Shown: positions 58,551 to 64,000 of the stretch, one piece after another
Layout of the letters: each line of letters starts with the position of its first letter
Position numbering within the stretch: the stretch's first letter is position 1
Origin: Piper betle
Taxonomy: Eukaryota; Streptophyta; Magnoliopsida; Piperales; Piperaceae
Length of the DNA: 64,000 bases
NCBI GenBank assembly: GCA_033002965.1
Contig: JAURVB010001786.1
Span: 62,001 to 126,000, forward strand
Reading direction: 5' to 3'
Notes under the pieces: model-generated
What the model was told of the DNA's origin: nothing
The model's input: only the letters and a program-made list of their open reading frames with translations
The model's database searches: none
Position numbers and translations under genes: made by a program

Positions 58551-59653
58551 ATTGAAAACTTGAAAGAACCCGTGAAAATAAATAATGAATCTTTTCGTAG
58601 AGTCAATTTGAGGAAACCACTTCAATATATATCTTTTATTTTAATAAATAATATAACGAGTAATTCTCAAAATCCTTGAGCTAGTATTACAAGATTCGTG
58701 TAGATCATTGTCCTGCGCTTATCCTAATTCGAAGGTGGCAAATAGAAAGTGAGTTGTTTGATTCAAAGAATGTTCAAATAATTTAAGCGAGCAAACCAGA
58801 CCATCTTCCCCCTTGGCAGAAATATCTGTCCACATATGTTCATCATACTCCTATATATACTCTGTATATTTTAAAGGGGATCTTTCCATCCATATAATTT
58901 TCTATTGGTCTGATGAATAAAATTCTTACAAAAAATACCCATGTCCAAGGCTACCTTATCCATCAAATGGGTGCGGTATTAGACCAAAATGCAACATGCC
59001 AACATGTTAGAATTGTTACATTAAATGGGTGATAGACAACAACAAAAATAGATAATTTTTATACGAAGACGATTTAATACAATAATGTATATGGTTCATT
59101 TAAGCTCCTAAAATATACATAGAGCACTCTGTAAGTTTGAAGGATATCATTCTTTACTAGTCAACCTCCACCAATAAGTCTCTCATGTGAGCTTCACTTA
59201 AACATGAAAACCCAAGTACTTGTCTTCTTACATTCTTGAATTTTATGTAGTATGTTTCACCTAAATCACCCATATTCATTGTTAATCCTTAAAAACATTC
59301 ATGATAGGAACGCATTAACGAGAAGGTTTTGACCTCTCATGTTGATATAAATGAAATATTAGAATTAGATTTATTTTCCGAGAAAAACAACTTCAAAATT
59401 GGTAGACCAACCTACAAAATACAAAGCATGATATATCATCATAAATCACAAATCTAAGTATAGTACCATAAGCAATTGCCTCCTTCATGACCGGACAATC
59501 TATCTATTTTTCACCGTCACCTGCTCTGGTGCATAAGGTCCACTCTTCCCAACATGGAAACCAATACCAATACCAATGGCGGCCATTGCCGATCTCATGT
59601 CCTACCTCGAGAGAGTCACGGCCGTCCAAAGGCAAATGCACCCATCATCTTCC
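58551..59653. other. Intergenic region upstream of the PMEI gene
   Basis: AT-rich sequence without a recognisable gene. The last part holds the promoter of the PMEI gene. Confidence 0.5.
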
Positions 59654-59660
59654 TATATAA
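59654..59660 (+). promoter_or_regulatory. TATA box of the PMEI gene
   Basis: TATATAA lies 93 bp upstream of the ATG at 59,747. Initiation about 30 bp downstream would give a leader of about 60 bases. Confidence 0.6.
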
Positions 59661-59746
59661 ACTCCTACGTACCCAATGCACGGCCATCCTCACCCAATAC
59701 AAAGTTACACCAAAAACTCTCCATACTTGCACTCAAACCATCGATC

Positions 59747-60298
59747 ATGGCCGCCTCCATGAACAACAGCGCCAAGCTCTTCCTCCTCGTCGCCATGGCC
59801 GCTCTCCTCTCGGTCTCGACCTCGGCGGGTTGGTTCGGACTGCACGCCGTCGACAGCACCCTCCTCAACAAGGTCTGCAGCAAGCACACCGACGCCAAGT
59901 TCTGCAGAACCGAGCTCGGCAAGGCCTCCTTCTCCGACCTCCCGAGCCTGGCCACCGCCTCCCTCGACCTGACCAAGGCCCGCGCCGTCAACACGAAGAA
60001 CATCAAGGCCCTACACGCCAAGGAGAAGAACAATAAGGCGAAGAAGCTGCTGCAGGACTGCCTCTCCCACTACGGCGAGGCCGCCGCCGCCATCGAGGAG
60101 TCGAGGGCGAGCTTCAAGGCCAAGGACTACTGGAAGATGAACAGCGACGCGTCGGCTGCTTCTACCTATGGCGGGACCTGCGAGGAAGGCTTCGTTGATG
60201 CGAAGTTGAAGTCGCCTCTCACCGCTGACAACAAGGCGTTGCAGAATTCGGCTCAGATTGTTGAGATTGTTGCAAACGTGATTGCTGGGAAGGCCTAA
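59747..60298 (+). CDS. Plant invertase/pectin methylesterase inhibitor (PMEI) family protein
   Basis: The product is 183 residues and probably secreted. A signal peptide covers about residues 1–27 (LFLLVAMAALLSVSTSA). The four-helix-bundle inhibitor domain follows, with the conserved cysteines C44 and C53 (VCSKHTDAKFC, first disulfide) and C105 and C145 (LLQDCLSHYG; YGGTCEEGF, second disulfide). The family blocks either pectin methylesterases in the cell wall or acid invertases, and the sequence alone does not separate the two. I chose the ATG at 59,747 because the upstream in-frame extension from 59,576 overlaps the TATA box and would bury the signal peptide. A broken second copy lies 1.3 kb downstream, so the gene was tandemly duplicated. 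Confidence 0.9.
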   Translation: MAASMNNSAKLFLLVAMAALLSVSTSAGWFGLHAVDSTLLNKVCSKHTDAKFCRTELGKASFSDLPSLATASLDLTKARAVNTKNIKALHAKEKNNKAKKLLQDCLSHYGEAAAAIEESRASFKAKDYWKMNSDASAASTYGGTCEEGFVDAKLKSPLTADNKALQNSAQIVEIVANVIAGKA

Positions 60299-61575
60299 GC
60301 ATGTCTGATCATGGGCAACCTTTTGAATAAAGTTTCTGTTTTTCTCTTTTTTGTGATCAGAGTAGGTAGAAGTATGTACTGTTTGAGCTCACATGCCTGC
60401 TTTGTAAATTTTGAGGAAGACAAGAAGATGTATGCCATGTTAAACTTATATACATTTTTCTTTCTAATAATAAGTTAATTTCTTGGAGGAAATGCATTCT
60501 TTTCTCTCAAATATATATATTTCTCATTCAAGGCATCGAAATGCTTAGGTTTTTTATATAACATGGTTTCTTTTTTTCTCGAATTGACATAAGATGGTTT
60601 GCATTGCATTGTTGTTTCTTCCAGAATTTAGAACTCATTTTGACTTGTCAAAATCTTATGGTCAAAAGAGTAAGTCAACGGGTAAGAAATCATCCAACAA
60701 AATCATTATTAAACTTAACCAAATGAATGTTATTTTAAAGTTATAAACCATGTTAGTAATATTTATCAATTTTTGAGTGACATCAAGTAAATATATTTGT
60801 TTTAAATCTCATAATAATATTTTTCTTTCGTTACATTGAAAATAAATATACCTATTCTTATTAATAATAAGGGAATCAAATTATAATATAATAAATAAAA
60901 TAAATCTAATTTATTATCATAAAATACAAATTTATCATCAAGAAATCAAATCTTTAATATACATTTTATTTCTGGATTTATCAATAAAATTAGAATCTCT
61001 TTGACATAATTATAAGCCGCATCAACATCTTATCGGGCATATATAATATTCTAACTTACCCGATTGACTTTATCACTCGTTCACCAGGCTAGCTAACCTT
61101 GACTCAAGCTTTTGAACGATTGCATCTCTTATTTAATTCATCTGTAAAATATTTCTTGGAGCGTAGTTTTCATTCTTTTACCTGAATTATATCACTCGTA
61201 GTAATTCTACTTCTAAGCTTAGTTATAAATAATCATCACCAGCTTATAAGCTGTCATGCATGTTTCCCAGTACGTATGGTGTACGTATTTTTATTGTATA
61301 CATACATGGCACTAAGTAGGTATCATACAACTAGCTACTTACTAATTAAAGCTTTTCTGTAATGGCTGTATATATTCGACGTGCCAGCAAGTTATATGTG
61401 TGCCAACAACTGACACGCAGGTTTTTTCTTCTTTTTAAAGAAAAAAACACTAACACTCAGGTTGTTGCTAGGGAGGAAAAAAGTGTATTCGTATTTCCCC
61501 CAGAACAGTTACCCATGGCACATTTTCGATAAAACGAATAGAAATGAGAATGAGAACTAACTAGCATCAACCAAC
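60299..61575. other. Intergenic region between the PMEI copies
   Basis: AT-rich, with no gene seen. The first 150 bases or so are probably the PMEI 3' UTR. Confidence 0.5.
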
Positions 61576-62000
61576 TGCAAGTTTGCACCTACCGGACAGC
61601 CTCCAAGCTGTTTGACCGTGGCCTCGATCACATCCGTCACCGGTTCCAACACAGCCAGCCTCACCTCTTTGGGCTACAGCTCCATCGAACTCAACCAAGC
61701 TCGCGTATCCAACACTACCCACAAGCGGAGAGAGACAACAAGTGCAGGACTCGTTTGGAGGATTGTCTTGAGCTTCACCATGCATGGTGCGGCGGTGGAT
61801 GTCATTGACGCTGCTATACGTACGCAGCTGCCTTGGGGAAGAAGGAGATGAATTTGGAGGCGTCAGCGGCTTCCGATGGAAGGGGTTCTCGGATTCCAAG
61901 CTGCGTTCTGATCCTCTTACCGACGAGAACTAGAGCTTGCGGCTGTTGAATCAGATTGTGGAAATAGTAGCCAATATGTTTGGTGGAAGAATTTCATAAA
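61576..62000 (+). pseudogene. PMEI family pseudogene
   Basis: Pieces of a PMEI protein are spread over frames: SSIELNQARVSNTTHK (compare ASLDLTKARAVNTKN in the intact gene), EDCLELHHA with the third conserved Cys, GAAVDVIDAA, and at the end DSKLRSDPLTDEN then LLNQIVEIVANMFGG (compare DAKLKSPLTADNK and IVEIVANVIAG). Frameshifts and a TAG before the last block destroy the reading, and the N-terminal signal peptide is missing. Confidence 0.75.
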
Positions 62001-62690
62001 GGTTTACGCAAGAATTAATGATTCTGTATATTTTGGCTGTGTTAATGATTCTGTATATTTTGGTTGCTTGAGAGAATTGTGATTAATTTGTTGATGATAT
62101 CTACTTTCTATTTTAAAGCATAGAAGGTTTTTTGCGCCAATTTAATTTAATAATAAGCTATCTCTAAAAATAATAATAATTTTTTTATTAACAACAAAAT
62201 TAAGATTTTTTAATTACTAACAACAAAATTGAAATTCAAAGCCACAAAATTTATTTTTTAATAAACATTCAGTCTCCAAAAATAACTGTAACTCTCCCAA
62301 TTAACAAAAAAAATTAAAATTCAAACAAATATTGAGTCTATTAAATCACAAAATTAATTTTTAACATTTAATATCTTCCACGTTTATATTAGATTTCAAA
62401 ATACATGTGATATATATAAAAATATAAAACTAATAACAACGAATTTTTATTTTTCTTAAAAATATTTAATAAAAAAATTTTATTTTAATATTTTTTCAAT
62501 AAGTCAACGCCCGCACTGCCCTAGGCCAGCATTCATATTAAATGATTGAAATTCTATGATTTGATGAACTGAACCTTGGCCACCATGAGAATCAACACTT
62601 GGACTTTGTTAAGTACATAGCTGCGCATGATGGCACTTAACAATTATTGTAGTTCCCAATTCAAGTGATTTTGAATGATTTTTTATTACC
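62001..62690. other. AT-rich intergenic region
   Basis: No gene seen. The sequence is dominated by A/T runs. Confidence 0.5.
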
Positions 62691-62699
62691 ATATTACCT

Positions 62700-64000
62700 A
62701 TTTATCTAAAAATAATATAATATTTCATAGAGTTTTATGTCATAAAAAATATTTTTTAACATGATCATATAATAAAAGAATTAAAATGAACCACTAAAAA
62801 GAATATTTTTTTATTATAATAATAAAACTGTCATTAAATTGGTGTTGTAATAAAATGAACAATTAAAATAAAAAATATATTTTAATTTATTAACAATATT
62901 GGCTAATCAAATCTTTGATCTTGCTGTTCAAGGTCAGGCTGCTATAGGCCATGGGCAGCGATGATGCTATAACCTCACAATTTTCCCCTTTTTCTAGTAT
63001 ATTTTCAGGCTTAATTAAAAAAACTTAATTTTCCCGTTACAGCCCATTTATCAAAAAAAGATTTCCCCCTATTTTACAATATCATACACATTAACATAAA
63101 ATAAATATTTTAAACCAAAGAATAACCTAATTCCCAAGGTATCAAAAAACTTTTTGTACTCTGCTCTTAAATATAATAAGTTTTATTATAATAAGTTTAA
63201 AACCTTAGGCGACTTCCAGCAAGTTCTTGAATATTTTTACTGCCTAATTCTTAGAGGTGGAACTCTTTCTCTTGCAAGTAGGTGCCAAAAAGATTGTCTT
63301 TTTTTAAAAAAACTTTAAAATTTTGGGTTTTCTGTCCTAGAGTGTTCTGTCATAAAAAAAGAATATTTTTTAATATAATCATATAGTAAGAGAATTGAAA
63401 CAAACTAATAAACAAGAAGAGTTTTTATAATAACAAAACTGTCATTAAATTTGTGTCATAATAAAACCAACAATTAAAATAAAAAAACATTCTTAATTTA
63501 TTAACGGTATTGGCCAATTAAGTCTACGCTCTAAGCCACTGGTAGCCATGGATCCGATGGCCTCACAGTTTTTCCCTTTTTATTATAATTATAAGCTAAG
63601 TAAAAAAAAAAGATTTTCCCACTACCATTTATTTATTAAAATATATTTCCCCCTCATTCACAATATCATGCGCATTAATATAAAATCAATATTTTGAATA
63701 CGACACCAATGGCTGCCTGCCACTCCCTGCCCTTTGTGTTGTGGTGTTATTTGGTGCATGATTCTGGCTTTGTGGCTTTGTGTGGTGAGTGTGCCCAATA
63801 AACACTTACCTAACACGTTGGTGGGGTCGCTTTCCTTTGCTCTGACTTTAATCGACTGTGGTGAGTTTTGAAGGATTTTTACAACTTGATTCTTGGAGGT
63901 GGAACTCTACGTGCAAGTAAGTTTAGTTTTTTTTAAATATTTTTGGGTTTTTTGTCAATAGAGTTTTCTGTCATAAAAAATAATATTATGACCATATAAT
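62700..64000. repeat. AT-rich tandem repeat, period about 620 bp
   Basis: The motif GTCATAAAAAATA-ATTTTTTAA starts near 62,733, 63,349 and 63,971, which is 616 and 622 bases apart. Each unit then shows AAACTGTCATTAAATT, AACAATTAAAATAAAAAA, TTTATTAAC-GTATTGGC, CCTCACA-TTTTCCC, TTTCCCCCT and CAATATCAT in the same order. The segment GAGGTGGAACTCT occurs at about 63,256 and 63,896. The array continues past the right edge of the window. Confidence 0.8.

Noticed and set aside
59576..59746. N-terminal extension of the PMEI protein by 57 residues
   Set aside because: It spans the TATA box and would place the signal peptide internally.

Overview
The window reads as nuclear DNA of a flowering plant, most likely a monocot. 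Genes are split by GT–AG introns or are GC-rich and intronless, intergenic DNA is AT-rich, and a large share is nested LTR retrotransposons and non-autonomous DNA transposons. All family names below come from reading translations and motifs by eye; no database search was run.

Left third (1–20,800). This is a damaged tandem duplication. Copy B (about 18,050–20,757) follows an SRC2-like C2-domain gene (16,029–17,955) and carries a broken UPF0496 (DUF677) gene. Copy A (1–230, 2,253–2,758 and 13,256–13,627) carries the matching 3' flank and a more reduced UPF0496 fragment. Copy A was split by a Ty3/gypsy element (2,759–13,250; TSD GCTAA) that has only a gag–protease ORF. That element has itself received a solo LTR (3,770–6,731; TSD GTGGG) and a hAT-like element (9,906–10,856; TSD GTTTCCAC). 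The 3' end of the copy-A fragment runs in frame into the 3' half of a beta-cyanoalanine/cysteine synthase pseudogene (13,628–14,569). The SRC2-like gene contains about 38 copies of a 24-bp coding minisatellite, a duplicated C-terminal end and several frame breaks.

Middle (20,830–34,170). Three ordinary genes lie here: RPN6, a 26S proteasome lid subunit, with a 5'-UTR intron; an intronless SYP1-type plasma-membrane syntaxin; and, on the minus strand, an ATG8-interacting protein (ATI-like) with two coding exons. Between them are a probable BAHD acyltransferase remnant and a 0.9-kb fold-back element with arms of about 370–385 bp.

Transposon block (34,167–46,201). A 9.6-kb minus-strand LTR element (34,782–44,426; TSD CCCTT) has LTRs of about 2.95 kb, a Met-tRNA primer site and a purine tract, but no recognisable gag or pol. 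It resembles a LARD. It sits inside a diverged hAT-like copy. A further hAT-like element with a perfect 8-bp TSD lies at 44,949–46,201.

Right part (46,500–64,000). An MTB/METTL14-like subunit of the m6A methyltransferase has six coding exons and one apparent frameshift. It is followed by an intronless BTB/POZ–beta-propeller gene, a PMEI/invertase-inhibitor gene and a decayed second PMEI copy. The window ends in an AT-rich tandem repeat of about 620 bp. The intact genes are housekeeping or signalling genes with no evident joint pathway. No new multigene system was found; the unusual material is structural (nested, hairpin, chimeric and repeat-expanded DNA).
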